Source: Thiobacillaceae bacterium (GTDB lineage: Bacteria > Pseudomonadota > Gammaproteobacteria > Burkholderiales > Thiobacillaceae). Taken from it: a stretch of DNA of 5,382 nucleotides. Below are positions 1 to 5,253 of this stretch, piece after piece (within the stretch, counting starts at the first letter, position 1; every line of letters begins with the position of its first letter). The position numbers were made by a program, and so were the translations under genes. The stretch is taken from positions 1 to 5,382 of the forward strand of contig JAAPAA010000353.1 of the NCBI GenBank assembly GCA_012274165.1, in the 5' to 3' direction. Under the pieces are notes generated by a model. That model searched no databases and was not told where the DNA came from. It saw only the letters and a list, made by a program, of their open reading frames with translations.

Positions 1-6
1 CCCCGA

Positions 7-861
7 TCAGGGGTTATGCATCAACGCCGCCTCCAGGGTATTTTCCAGCAGGGTCGCAACGGTCATCGGGCCGACCCCGCCGGGCACCGGCGTGATCCAG
101 CTGGCGCGTTGCGCAGCGGCTTCAAAATCGACATCGCCAACCAGTTTTCCATCGGGCAGGCGGTTAATGCCGACGTCGATCACGATCGCGCCTTCACGGA
201 TCCAGTCGCCCGGAATCATGCGCGCCCGCCCCACGCCCACCACCAGGATTTCGGCGGACCGCACAAAGCTTTCCAGATCGCGCGTCGCACTGTGGCACAC
301 CGTGATGGTGCAACCCGCCAATAAAAGCTCCAGGCTCATCGGCCGGCCGACGATATTCGACGCACCGACCATCACCGCATTCTTGCCGCGCAATTCTTCG
401 TTGGTAGCACGCAGCAGCGTCATGATGCCGCGCGGGGTGGACGGCCGCAGGGTGGGCATTTTCACCGCCAGGCGGCCAATGTTGTAAGGGTGAAAGCCGT
501 CAACGTCCTTTTTGGGGAGGATGCGTTCAATCACCGTCTCCGTATCGATATGCGCAGGCAAGGGCAGCTGTACCAGAATGCCATCGATCGCCGGATCGGT
601 ATTCAGCGTATCGATCAGCTCCAGCACCTGTTCCTGCGTCGTTGCACTCGGCAAATCGTGCGCCACGCTGGTCACGCCAGCCCGTTCGCAGGCGCGTTTC
701 TTGTTTCGCACATACACGGCGGAGGCCGCATCGTCACCCACCAGAATCACCGCCAGGCCGGGCGGACGTTTGCCTTGCGCCTCGCGTTCGGCCACCTTGT
801 CGTGAACCACTGCGAGAATGGTGTCAGCCATGGCCTTGCCGTCCAGAATACGTGCGCTCAT
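7..861 (-). CDS. folD: Bifunctional methylenetetrahydrofolate dehydrogenase / methenyltetrahydrofolate cyclohydrolase FolD
   Basis: Cytosolic enzyme that interconverts 5,10-methylene-THF, 5,10-methenyl-THF and 10-formyl-THF with NADP, feeding purine and formyl-Met synthesis. The 284-residue product matches the usual bacterial FolD length. Visible motifs in order: the Y50-x-x-x-K54 catalytic motif, VQLPLP with Q98, KDVDGFHPYNIGRL with D121 (together the known K-Q-D active-site set), the Rossmann NADP loop VGASNIVGRP (165-174), and the C-terminal TPVPGGVGPMT signature. The usual PCTP motif reads PSTP here (Ser141). The ATG at 861 is preceded by AGGGTGG at 867-873 (minus sense) with 5 nt spacing, so this start is well supported. 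The gene is transcribed away from the tRNA unit and stands alone in the window. The identification is very secure. Confidence 0.98.
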   Translation of the reverse strand: MSARILDGKAMADTILAVVHDKVAEREAQGKRPPGLAVILVGDDAASAVYVRNKKRACERAGVTSVAHDLPSATTQEQVLELIDTLNTDPAIDGILVQLPLPAHIDTETVIERILPKKDVDGFHPYNIGRLAVKMPTLRPSTPRGIMTLLRATNEELRGKNAVMVGASNIVGRPMSLELLLAGCTITVCHSATRDLESFVRSAEILVVGVGRARMIPGDWIREGAIVIDVGINRLPDGKLVGDVDFEAAAQRASWITPVPGGVGPMTVATLLENTLEAALMHNP

Positions 862-887
862 TCAATCCACCCTGATGCAAATGGGTG

Positions 888-917
888 ATTTTCCCGGAAA
901 CCCCCTGCTTTACTCAA
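888..917 (-). promoter_or_regulatory. Candidate sigma70 promoter of folD
   Basis: Read on the minus strand, TTGAGT (917-912) is separated by 18 nt from GAAAAT (893-888); each box matches its consensus at 4 of 6 positions. The predicted transcript would begin near 881 and give a leader of about 20 nt containing the folD ribosome-binding site. The position is sensible but the match is only moderate. It lies just next to the divergent tRNA promoter. Confidence 0.35.
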
Positions 918-924
918 GCTAAAA

Positions 925-954
925 TTGACCATACCCGCTTTGCCCATGTATAGT
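925..954 (+). promoter_or_regulatory. Sigma70-type promoter of the tRNA-Pro-Arg-His operon
   Basis: TTGACC (925-930) and TATAGT (949-954) are separated by 18 nt; both boxes match the consensus at 5 of 6 positions, and a TG precedes the -10 box. A run of A/T (921-926) lies just upstream. Transcription would start near 961, about 35 nt before the mature tRNA-Pro, leaving a short 5' leader for RNase P to remove. It is the strongest promoter-like sequence in the window and is placed as expected for a stable-RNA operon. Confidence 0.8.
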
Positions 955-996
955 CTCGCTTCTCCGAAATGCAGCTGGACCGCATTAACAGGATTT

Positions 997-1073
997 CGGG
1001 GTGTAGCGCAGCCCGGTAGCGCGCCTGCTTTGGGAGCAGGATGTCAGGAGTTCGAATCCCCTCACCCCGACCA
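997..1073 (+). tRNA. tRNA-Pro (anticodon TGG)
   Basis: A 77-nt cloverleaf. The acceptor stem CGGGGTG (997-1003) pairs fully with CACCCCG (1063-1069), followed by discriminator A1070 and an encoded CCA at 1071-1073. The anticodon stem CCTGC/GCAGG (1024-1028/1036-1040) encloses loop TTTGGGA with anticodon TGG at 1031-1033, which reads CCA and, when modified, other proline codons. The TTCGAAT T-loop is standard. First tRNA of a three-gene transcription unit. Confidence 0.97.
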
Positions 1074-1115
1074 CCCCCAATAATTTAAAAGATGGCGCCC
1101 GAGGATAGTAACGCT

Positions 1116-1192
1116 CTGCCCGTAGCTCAACCGGATAGAGCACCAGCCTTCTAAGCTGGGGGTTACAGGTTCGATTCCTGTCGGGCAGGCCA
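1116..1192 (+). tRNA. tRNA-Arg (anticodon TCT)
   Basis: A 77-nt cloverleaf. The seven-base-pair acceptor is CTGCCCG (1116-1122) with CGGGCAG (1182-1188), then discriminator G1189 and encoded CCA (1190-1192). The D stem is GCTC/GAGC. The anticodon stem CCAGC/GCTGG (1143-1147/1155-1159) holds loop CTTCTAA with anticodon TCT at 1150-1152, reading the AGA arginine codon, which is rare in GC-rich genomes. The T arm is ACAGG-TTCGATT-CCTGT. It follows tRNA-Pro by 42 nt in the same orientation. Confidence 0.97.
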
Positions 1193-1217
1193 AGGTTTTG
1201 TTAGCGTTGTAACAGTG

Positions 1218-1293
1218 GTGGACGTAGCTCAGTTGGTAGAGTCCAGGATTGTGATTCCTGTTGTCGTGGGTTCGAGCCCCATCGTCCACCCCA
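1218..1293 (+). tRNA. tRNA-His (anticodon GTG)
   Basis: The acceptor GTGGACG (1218-1224) pairs with CGTCCAC (1283-1289), followed by C1290 and encoded CCA (1291-1293). The preceding G1217 sits opposite C1290 and supplies the extra G-1 residue that is the identity element for HisRS, as in most bacterial tRNA-His genes; the mature molecule therefore probably begins at 1217. The anticodon stem CAGGA/TCCTG (1244-1248/1256-1260) encloses loop TTGTGAT with anticodon GTG at 1251-1253. It follows tRNA-Arg by about 25 nt and precedes the operon terminator. Confidence 0.97.
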
Positions 1294-1301
1294 CCCAATA
1301 C

Positions 1302-1336
1302 AAGCACCTGGCGCTTAACCGCCCAGGTGCTTTTTC
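1302..1336 (+). terminator. Rho-independent terminator of the tRNA operon
   Basis: AAGCACCTGG (1302-1311) pairs with CCAGGTGCTT (1323-1332). Two more G-C pairs form beyond a single bulged C1322, with a loop of about 6 nt. The stem runs into TTTTTC (1331-1336). It lies 9 nt after tRNA-His. Read on the minus strand the same hairpin lies 20 nt past the glgC stop but is followed only by TTGTATT, so it may stop glgC transcripts weakly as well. Confidence 0.85.
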
Positions 1337-1355
1337 TTTAACGACGATACGGTCT

Positions 1356-2624
1356 TTATTCGGAATACCCCCCGCCGGTGCGGTAGCCGCCGCGTGAGTA
1401 ATAGCGGGTATCGCCCAGAGGAACCACGACGAGCCCGCCTTCGGTGACGTGATAGCCGGCCGCGCGGTCGCGGTCGTGGTCGTAGCCGATCTCGGTGCCG
1501 GCCGCGATCCGGTTATGCCTGTCGATAATCACGCGGCGCAGCCTGACGCCGGCGCCGATGCGCGCATAGTCCATGATCACGCAATCCTCGATCCGCGCCC
1601 CCGGTTCGACCACGACTTCGCGCCGCAGGATCGAATTGCGTATCTTCGCTTCATTCACGATGGTCGCCGCGCCCAGCAGCGAATTCTCGATTTCGCCGTG
1701 GATGATGCGCGCGGTCGGGCCCTGATAATGGCTGGAATAAATCGGCCATTCCGGATTGAATGCATCGAAGCACGGCTCCAGGCCGAGCACGTCGAAATGC
1801 GCTTCGAAATAGGTATCCAGCGTCCCCACATCGCGCCAGTAGTTTTGCTCCTCGTAGGGCTGGGTGCCCGGCACCACGTTGTCGGCGAAGTTGTAGGCGA
1901 ACACCCGATGCGTCTGCGACAGGCGCGGCAGCACATGGTGGCCGAAATCCGTCTCGCCGCGCTCGTGCGCCTCTTCCAGCGCCGCCCGCAGCAGCTCTGC
2001 GTTGAACAGATAATTCCCCATCGATGCGTAGACGCGCAGCGGATCGTGCGGCATCGGCTTCGCCTGCGCGGGTTTTTCCCGAAAGCCGGTGACCCTTCCC
2101 GCTGCATCGGTTTCGATAATGCCGAAGTTCGACGCCTGATCGAGCGGAACCGGAAGCGCGGCCACCGTGATATCGGCCTGGTTCTCGCAATGGAAGCGAA
2201 CCATTTGCCGCACGTCCATGCGGTAAATATGGTCCGCCCCGAATACCGCGACCATATCCGGGCGATGCATGTCCATCAGGTTCATGCTCTGATACACCGC
2301 ATCGGCGGTGCCGCCGAACAGGGTGCCGTCCCTGATCATCTGCGGCGGCACCACGGTTACAAACTGTTCAGAAAACAGCGTCGAGACAGTCCACGCCTTG
2401 CGGATATGCTCGATCAGAGATTGCGGCCGGTACTGCACCAGCAGATAGATCGAGCGGATATCCGAGTTCAACAGATTGCTCAGCACGAAATCCACGATGC
2501 GGTAGCGGCTCCCGAACGGCACCGATGGCTTGCAACGCTCCTTCGTCAGCGGGTACAGGCGCGATCCCTCGCCGCCTGCCATGACAAACGCCATCACTTT
2601 CTCGCGTATCCGCCTTTCGAGCAT
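1356..2624 (-). CDS. glgC: Glucose-1-phosphate adenylyltransferase (ADP-glucose pyrophosphorylase)
   Basis: Makes ADP-glucose from glucose-1-phosphate and ATP, the committed and allosterically controlled step of bacterial glycogen synthesis; cytosolic homotetramer. The 422 residues compare with 431 in E. coli. Residues 10-40 carry the nucleotide-binding GGxGxRLxPLT...KP loop. GTADAVYQ (105-112), GADHIY with the catalytic Asp131, FREKP (181-185), SMGNYLF (201-207) and YWRDVGT (262-268) follow in family order. From about residue 290 the left-handed beta-helix domain shows I/V-rich hexapeptide repeats. The last 18 residues are Gly/Tyr/Arg-rich. Glu29 aligns without gaps to E. coli Lys39, the fructose-1,6-bisphosphate site. 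The ATG at 2624 has GGGGGA 7 nt upstream; Met11 is the next in-frame ATG and would leave little ahead of the nucleotide loop. No other glycogen gene is in the window. It converges with the tRNA unit. Confidence 0.96.
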   Translation of the reverse strand: MLERRIREKVMAFVMAGGEGSRLYPLTKERCKPSVPFGSRYRIVDFVLSNLLNSDIRSIYLLVQYRPQSLIEHIRKAWTVSTLFSEQFVTVVPPQMIRDGTLFGGTADAVYQSMNLMDMHRPDMVAVFGADHIYRMDVRQMVRFHCENQADITVAALPVPLDQASNFGIIETDAAGRVTGFREKPAQAKPMPHDPLRVYASMGNYLFNAELLRAALEEAHERGETDFGHHVLPRLSQTHRVFAYNFADNVVPGTQPYEEQNYWRDVGTLDTYFEAHFDVLGLEPCFDAFNPEWPIYSSHYQGPTARIIHGEIENSLLGAATIVNEAKIRNSILRREVVVEPGARIEDCVIMDYARIGAGVRLRRVIIDRHNRIAAGTEIGYDHDRDRAAGYHVTEGGLVVVPLGDTRYYSRGGYRTGGGYSE

Positions 2625-2646
2625 CGACAGTCCCCCGAAAATTGAT

Positions 2647-2661
2647 GCGGTCTTTGACCGC
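2647..2661 (-). promoter_or_regulatory. Perfect hairpin in the glgC leader
   Basis: GCGGTC (2647-2652) and GACCGC (2656-2661) form a perfect 6-bp inverted repeat with a 3-nt loop. On the glgC strand it lies about 10 nt upstream of the GGGGGA ribosome-binding site and about 22 nt upstream of the ATG, and ATCAATTTT follows it. It could affect translation initiation, protect the mRNA end or bind a protein. The structure is seen in the sequence; any role is inferred. Confidence 0.4.
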
Positions 2662-2670
2662 CTTTCCTGT

Positions 2671-2676
2671 TTTATA
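2671..2676 (-). promoter_or_regulatory. Candidate -10 box for glgC
   Basis: TATAAA on the minus strand (2676-2671) is a 5-of-6 match to the -10 consensus and would start transcription near 2664, giving a leader of about 40 nt that begins at the 2647-2661 hairpin. No good -35 is visible: the hexamer 17 nt upstream is TGAGCA, a 3-of-6 match. That would fit an activator-dependent promoter, but chance is not excluded. Confidence 0.3.
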
Positions 2677-2709
2677 GCCGACGAAAAAACCCATGCTCAG
2701 CTTCTGCGA

Positions 2710-2722
2710 ATACGCCGCGTAT
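2710..2722. promoter_or_regulatory. 13-bp perfect palindrome upstream of glgC (possible operator)
   Basis: ATACGC and GCGTAT are exact inverted copies around a single central base. The element lies about 45-58 bp upstream of the predicted glgC start point and about 125 bp upstream of the candidate promoter of the divergent EF-hand gene. The position suits an activator site for glgC. I do not recognise it as the site of a named regulator. Confidence 0.25.
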
Positions 2723-2820
2723 CAGTGCCCCGCTTGCACGGCCAGCAGGAGCGCATAAGGAAAATTCGCAAAAACCTGCGCCAGCACGATCCGGGCAGCC
2801 ACGGGTCCATGAGGCAGGCC

Positions 2821-2852
2821 GGAATGGCGTACTCAATTCAGTTGTCTAGAAT
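2821..2852 (+). promoter_or_regulatory. Candidate promoter of the EF-hand gene
   Basis: TAGAAT (2847-2852) is a 5-of-6 match to a -10 box, but the bases 16-18 nt upstream do not resemble TTGACA. An alternative reading is an ECF sigma promoter, with GGAAT (2821-2825) as the -35 element and GTCTA (2844-2848) as the -10; its 18-nt spacing is slightly long for that class. Either would start transcription near 2856-2859 and leave a leader of about 45 nt. Confidence 0.25.
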
Positions 2853-2890
2853 GAACTATGAAGACAGCACGGGGCCATCCCCCGGTATTC

Positions 2891-2896
2891 AGGAGA
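2891..2896 (+). promoter_or_regulatory. Ribosome-binding site fixing the EF-hand gene start
   Basis: AGGAGA lies 5 nt before the ATG at 2902. It is the best Shine-Dalgarno sequence in the window. It selects this ATG over the earlier in-frame starts, and the resulting protein begins exactly with a signal peptide. Confidence 0.8.
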
Positions 2897-2901
2897 CCCT
2901 C

Positions 2902-3243
2902 ATGAAATCGAAAACCAGCACCAGGCCAACGCTGATTGCTGTTGCGCTTCTGGGACTAGCCTTGCAGCCGGCTTATGCCGCGGAGAGCGTCCCGCCCGCA
3001 CAGGCCGCGTCCGTTGCGGGCCTGAGTTTCAAGACGCTCGACACCGACAAGGACGGCTATCTTTCGATGAAGGAGTTCACGGCCAAGGGCTTGGACGACT
3101 TGGCTTTCAGGGCGGCGGACGTCGATAACGATGGCCGGGTGGATCCGGGTGAATACGCCAAATACAGCCAGTTGAAAGCAAGCGATCCGCTCAAGCCAGG
3201 GTCGGGGAGTGTCGCGCCAAAGCCTGTTCCGTCTCCGTACTAG
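2902..3243 (+). CDS. Small secreted protein with two EF-hands
   Basis: A 113-residue protein predicted to be exported to the periplasm and to bind two calcium ions. Residues 1-26 form a clear Sec signal peptide: Lys/Arg-containing start, hydrophobic LIAVALLGLAL (11-21), and cleavage after AYA (24-26). Two canonical 12-residue EF-hand loops follow: 47-58, with acidic ligands D47, D49, D51 and E58 and G52 at position 6, and 73-84, with D73, D75, D77, D81 and E84 and G78 at position 6. The spacing of 26 residues between loops suits a paired EF-hand fold. The tail (93-113) is rich in Pro, Ser and Gly and probably disordered. There is no enzymatic domain. The gene lies alone, divergent from glgC. 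Small EF-hand proteins of this kind are common in proteobacteria, mostly without a known function, so I give no symbol. The gene call is firm; calcium binding is inferred from the motif. Confidence 0.9.
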   Translation: MKSKTSTRPTLIAVALLGLALQPAYAAESVPPAQAASVAGLSFKTLDTDKDGYLSMKEFTAKGLDDLAFRAADVDNDGRVDPGEYAKYSQLKASDPLKPGSGSVAPKPVPSPY

Positions 3244-3515
3244 GCGGACGCTCACGCTCGGATAAAGGCCGCCCGTGCGCTTGACGGTCGCGAAACCAGT
3301 TTGGGGAGCGCGCCCTCACTTCAGGCTGGAAAGGTGGTCAATCATGGAAAATCGCTGGGGAAAGGCATTGCGGCAGGTGCAGCCGCGAAGGTCACCTATC
3401 GCCTGGGCGATACGGTCAGCACGACGCAGATGAACACCAGCCGGGCGATCGCATCCTGGTCAAGGATGGCAAACTGGTGCTGAAACCCGCCTGTGGCGCA
3501 GAAGTAAGCCGTTAA
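3244..3515 (+). pseudogene. Possible frameshifted remnant of a small gene
   Basis: No intact gene is recognisable here. One frame stays open from the EF-hand TAG to a TGA at 3481-3483. Its middle part, about 3331-3440, reads like protein (GKGIAAGAAAKVTYRLGDTV, then STTQMNTS). Near 3440 the protein-like reading moves to another frame, PGDRILVKDGKLVLKPAC, which ends at TAA 3513-3515. Joining the two would need one small indel around 3430-3445. There is no ATG with a ribosome-binding site in the first frame; TTG at 3301 has none either. I do not recognise the family. It may equally be non-coding sequence that happens to be open. The rest of the gap up to 3531 shows nothing further. Confidence 0.3.
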
Positions 3516-3531
3516 CGCTGCCGGCGCGGTT

Positions 3532-3915
3532 TCATTCGCGCATCTCGCCATCGGCATACAGCCAGCGCCCATCGACTTTCTCGAACCGGCTCACTTCATG
3601 CAGCTTGAAGGCGCGGCCATTGAGCTTGTAGCGCGCAACGAATTCGACCGTTGCATGGTTTGCATCCAGCGGCGTATGCGACTTGATCGCCAGACCCAGC
3701 CATTGCGGACGCGGAGCGGCATCGAGACCCAGCGTTGCGGGCCGGGTATCGGGATGCCAGGTCGCCTGCAGATAATCGTCCAGCCCCAGCACGTAGGCGC
3801 TGTAGCGCGAGCGCATCAGCGCTTCGGCATCCGGGGCAGGTTCTCCGCCGTGAAAGCGCCCGCAACATGCTGCAAGCGGGCGCCCCGAACCACACGGACA
3901 CGCCGACCCGCTCAT
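3532..3915 (-). CDS. YchJ-family protein with a single N-terminal SEC-C motif
   Basis: A 127-residue cytosolic protein of the YchJ (UPF0225) family; its biochemical role is not established. The N-terminal SEC-C zinc motif is complete: C6-P-C8-G-S-G, then C17-C18. It is followed by the family core: LMRSRYSAY (33-41), TWHP (52-55), WLGL (72-75) and the VEFVARY strand, an NTF2-like fold. E. coli YchJ has a second SEC-C motif at its C-terminus; here the protein stops soon after RWLYADG, so that motif is absent. The ATG at 3915 is chosen because AGGGA lies 7 nt upstream and it overlaps the tesA stop as ATGA, a translational-coupling arrangement. An upstream in-frame start at 3960 would add 15 residues inside tesA ahead of the cysteine motif. 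It is co-transcribed with tesA. Confidence 0.9.
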   Translation of the reverse strand: MSGSACPCGSGRPLAACCGRFHGGEPAPDAEALMRSRYSAYVLGLDDYLQATWHPDTRPATLGLDAAPRPQWLGLAIKSHTPLDANHATVEFVARYKLNGRAFKLHEVSRFEKVDGRWLYADGEMRE

Positions 3916-4538
3916 GGCTGTTTCCCTGGGCAACGCAGTTGGGGCTGGAGATGCGGCCACACCACATCGAGTATCCGCTCCTGCTCCTGCTCGTTCGGGT
4001 GTATGCCGTCAGCCTGCATCAAGCCGGGGGTGACCGCGACAGCGCAAACAAAACACGGCACGCGAATGAGCTTTTCGTCGCGCGCCAGTTGCCCGTACAT
4101 CTGGCCGATTGCGTCGGCGTAGGACTTGCCGTAATTCGGCAGCACCGGCGCGTCGAACAGCGCCACCCAGGCGCCCGCGGCCTTGGCCTGACGGATCATC
4201 GTTACGAGATTGCGCCTGATCTCCGCCGGCGGAATGCCGCGCAAGGCATCATTGCCGCCGAGTTCGATCAGCACGCCTTGCGGACGCTGCCGTTCCAGCG
4301 CAGGCTGCAGCCGTTGCACGCCATTTTGCGTGGTGTCGCCGCTGACACTGGCGTTGACCACGCGCCAGCCGGGCGCGGTTTTTTGCAGCCGTGCTTCGAG
4401 CTTGGCCACCCAACTCGTGCCCGTGGCCAGCCCATAGCCGGAACTCAAACTGTCGCCGACGATCAACAAGGAACACGAACTGGCTCCTGCCCATCCCGGC
4501 AATCCCCACAACAACAGCATCCACACGCGATAATTCAT
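3912..4538 (-). CDS. tesA: Periplasmic GDSL/SGNH esterase, TesA-like (acyl-CoA thioesterase I / lysophospholipase L1 / arylesterase)
   Basis: A 208-residue SGNH hydrolase expected to cleave thioesters, lysophospholipids or aryl esters in the periplasm; the natural substrate cannot be told from sequence. Residues 1-19 form a short signal peptide with a Trp-rich hydrophobic core and probable cleavage after AGA. The SGNH blocks are complete: block I GDSLSSGYG with nucleophile Ser30, block II SGDT with Gly67, block III GGND with Asn96, block V DGIHPN with Asp177 and His180. Length matches E. coli TesA (208). Unlike mature E. coli TesA, which lacks cysteine, it has Cys22, Cys162, Cys165 and Cys203. 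The ATG at 4538 follows AGGGTGAG. The gene is divergent from ybbA with 28 bp between starts, the same pairing as in E. coli, and overlaps ychJ by 4 nt. Confidence 0.94.
   Translation of the reverse strand: MNYRVWMLLLWGLPGWAGASSCSLLIVGDSLSSGYGLATGTSWVAKLEARLQKTAPGWRVVNASVSGDTTQNGVQRLQPALERQRPQGVLIELGGNDALRGIPPAEIRRNLVTMIRQAKAAGAWVALFDAPVLPNYGKSYADAIGQMYGQLARDEKLIRVPCFVCAVAVTPGLMQADGIHPNEQEQERILDVVWPHLQPQLRCPGKQP
4506..4534 (+). promoter_or_regulatory. Weak candidate promoter for ybbA-ybbP inside the start of tesA
   Basis: GATAAT (4529-4534) is a 5-of-6 match to a -10 box. CCCACA, 17 nt upstream (4506-4511), matches only half of TTGACA. Transcription would start near 4541, about 26 nt before the ybbA ATG. 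With only 28 bp between the divergent starts, promoters must lie within the coding regions, which fits. I see no convincing opposite promoter for tesA. Confidence 0.22.
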
Positions 4539-4566
4539 CCGCTCACCCTAACCTGAATCCCATTCA

Positions 4567-5253
4567 ATGACGACTCCTGACAGCGCCCCGTTCCCCGTCG
4601 TCGCCGCGCGTGCCTTGTCGCAGCGCGTATCCACCGCCGACGGCTCACTCGTCATCCTCAGCGAAGTCGAGCTTGCCGTCAAAGCGGGCGAAACACTGGC
4701 CATCACCGGTGCGTCCGGTTCCGGCAAATCCACCCTGCTCGGGCTGCTGGCAGGACTCGACCACCCCAGCAGCGGCGAGCTTTTTTTGCTCGGCCAGAAC
4801 CTGAACGCGCTCGACGAAGATGCCCGCGCCCGCCTGCGCGCAGGGCGCATCGGCTTCGTGTTCCAGTCGTTTCAGTTGCTGCCTGCGCTCTCCGCGCTGG
4901 AAAACATCCTGCTGCCATTGGAGCTGGCAGGCCGGTCAGACGCGCACGAACGCGCCAGCCACTGGCTCGCGCGCGTCGGCCTCGCCACGCGCGCCGGCCA
5001 CACGCCGCGCCAACTGTCCGGCGGCGAGCAGCAACGCATCGCACTGGCGCGCGCCTTTGCCACCGATCCCGAAATCGTCTTTGCCGACGAGCCCACCGGC
5101 AATCTCGACTTTGACACCGGCGCACGCATCATCGACCTGCTGTTCGAACTCAACGCCTCCGCCCACACCACGCTCATCCTCGTGACCCACGACGAAGCGC
5201 TAGCGGCACGCTGCCAGCGGCGGATTCATCTGGTTGCGGGTCGCATCGCATGA
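4567..5253 (+). CDS. ybbA: ABC transporter ATP-binding protein, YbbA-like (LolD/MacB class)
   Basis: A 228-residue cytosolic ATPase that powers a partner FtsX-type permease. All nucleotide-binding motifs are intact: Walker A GASGSGKST (48-56), Q-loop Gln100, signature LSGGEQQ (150-156), Walker B IVFADEP with catalytic Glu175 (170-176), D-loop NLD (179-181) and H-loop His208. The FADEPTGNLD stretch is typical of the LolD/MacB/FtsE group. Its position divergent from tesA and directly before a YbbP-like permease makes YbbA more likely than LolD. In E. coli the YbbAP complex is of uncertain substrate, with proposed links to lipid or envelope handling. No good Shine-Dalgarno sequence precedes the ATG at 4567. 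The stop overlaps the next start as ATGA, so the two subunits are probably translationally coupled. A T7 run at 4781-4787 lies in the gene. Confidence 0.93.
   Translation: MTTPDSAPFPVVAARALSQRVSTADGSLVILSEVELAVKAGETLAITGASGSGKSTLLGLLAGLDHPSSGELFLLGQNLNALDEDARARLRAGRIGFVFQSFQLLPALSALENILLPLELAGRSDAHERASHWLARVGLATRAGHTPRQLSGGEQQRIALARAFATDPEIVFADEPTGNLDFDTGARIIDLLFELNASAHTTLILVTHDEALAARCQRRIHLVAGRIA

Larger units (their letters stand above)
2723..2901. other. Rest of the glgC / EF-hand gene intergenic region
   Basis: The whole gap between the divergent glgC and EF-hand starts is 2625-2901. Besides the elements listed separately, this part holds no convincing RNA gene, repeat or small gene. An open frame runs through it into the EF-hand gene, but it lacks a ribosome-binding site and its translation does not look like protein. 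Confidence 0.5.

Noticed and set aside
490..888. Plus-strand open frames opposite folD
   Set aside because: They are shadows of folD, with no ribosome-binding site or domain.
1062..1307. 81-codon minus-strand open frame across the tRNA cluster (contains GARTHDNRNHNPGLYQLSY)
   Set aside because: It is the antisense translation of the three tRNA genes. Peptides of this form recur in databases as false predictions because tRNA sequences are conserved.
1449..2645. 398-codon plus-strand open frame opposite glgC
   Set aside because: It mirrors glgC codon structure in a GC-rich sequence, is His/Arg/Ala-rich with no recognisable domain, and has no ribosome-binding site. glgC is unmistakable on the other strand.
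2530..2901. Long N-terminal extension of the EF-hand gene from an ATG at 2530
   Set aside because: The extension overlaps the glgC start, has no Shine-Dalgarno sequence and does not read as protein. The ATG at 2902 has AGGAGA and begins a proper signal peptide.
3916..3960. Longer YchJ start at 3960
   Set aside because: The extra 15 residues lie inside tesA, and the ATG at 3915 has an AGGGA site at good spacing and the ATGA overlap.
3735..4556. 273-codon plus-strand open frame opposite ychJ and tesA
   Set aside because: It is a shadow of two genes with intact motifs on the minus strand; composition is His/Arg/Gln-rich with no domain.
4777..4791. GAGC-T7-GCTC resembling a small terminator
   Set aside because: It is inside the ybbA coding sequence, has only a 4-bp stem with the T run in the loop, and encodes normal family residues.
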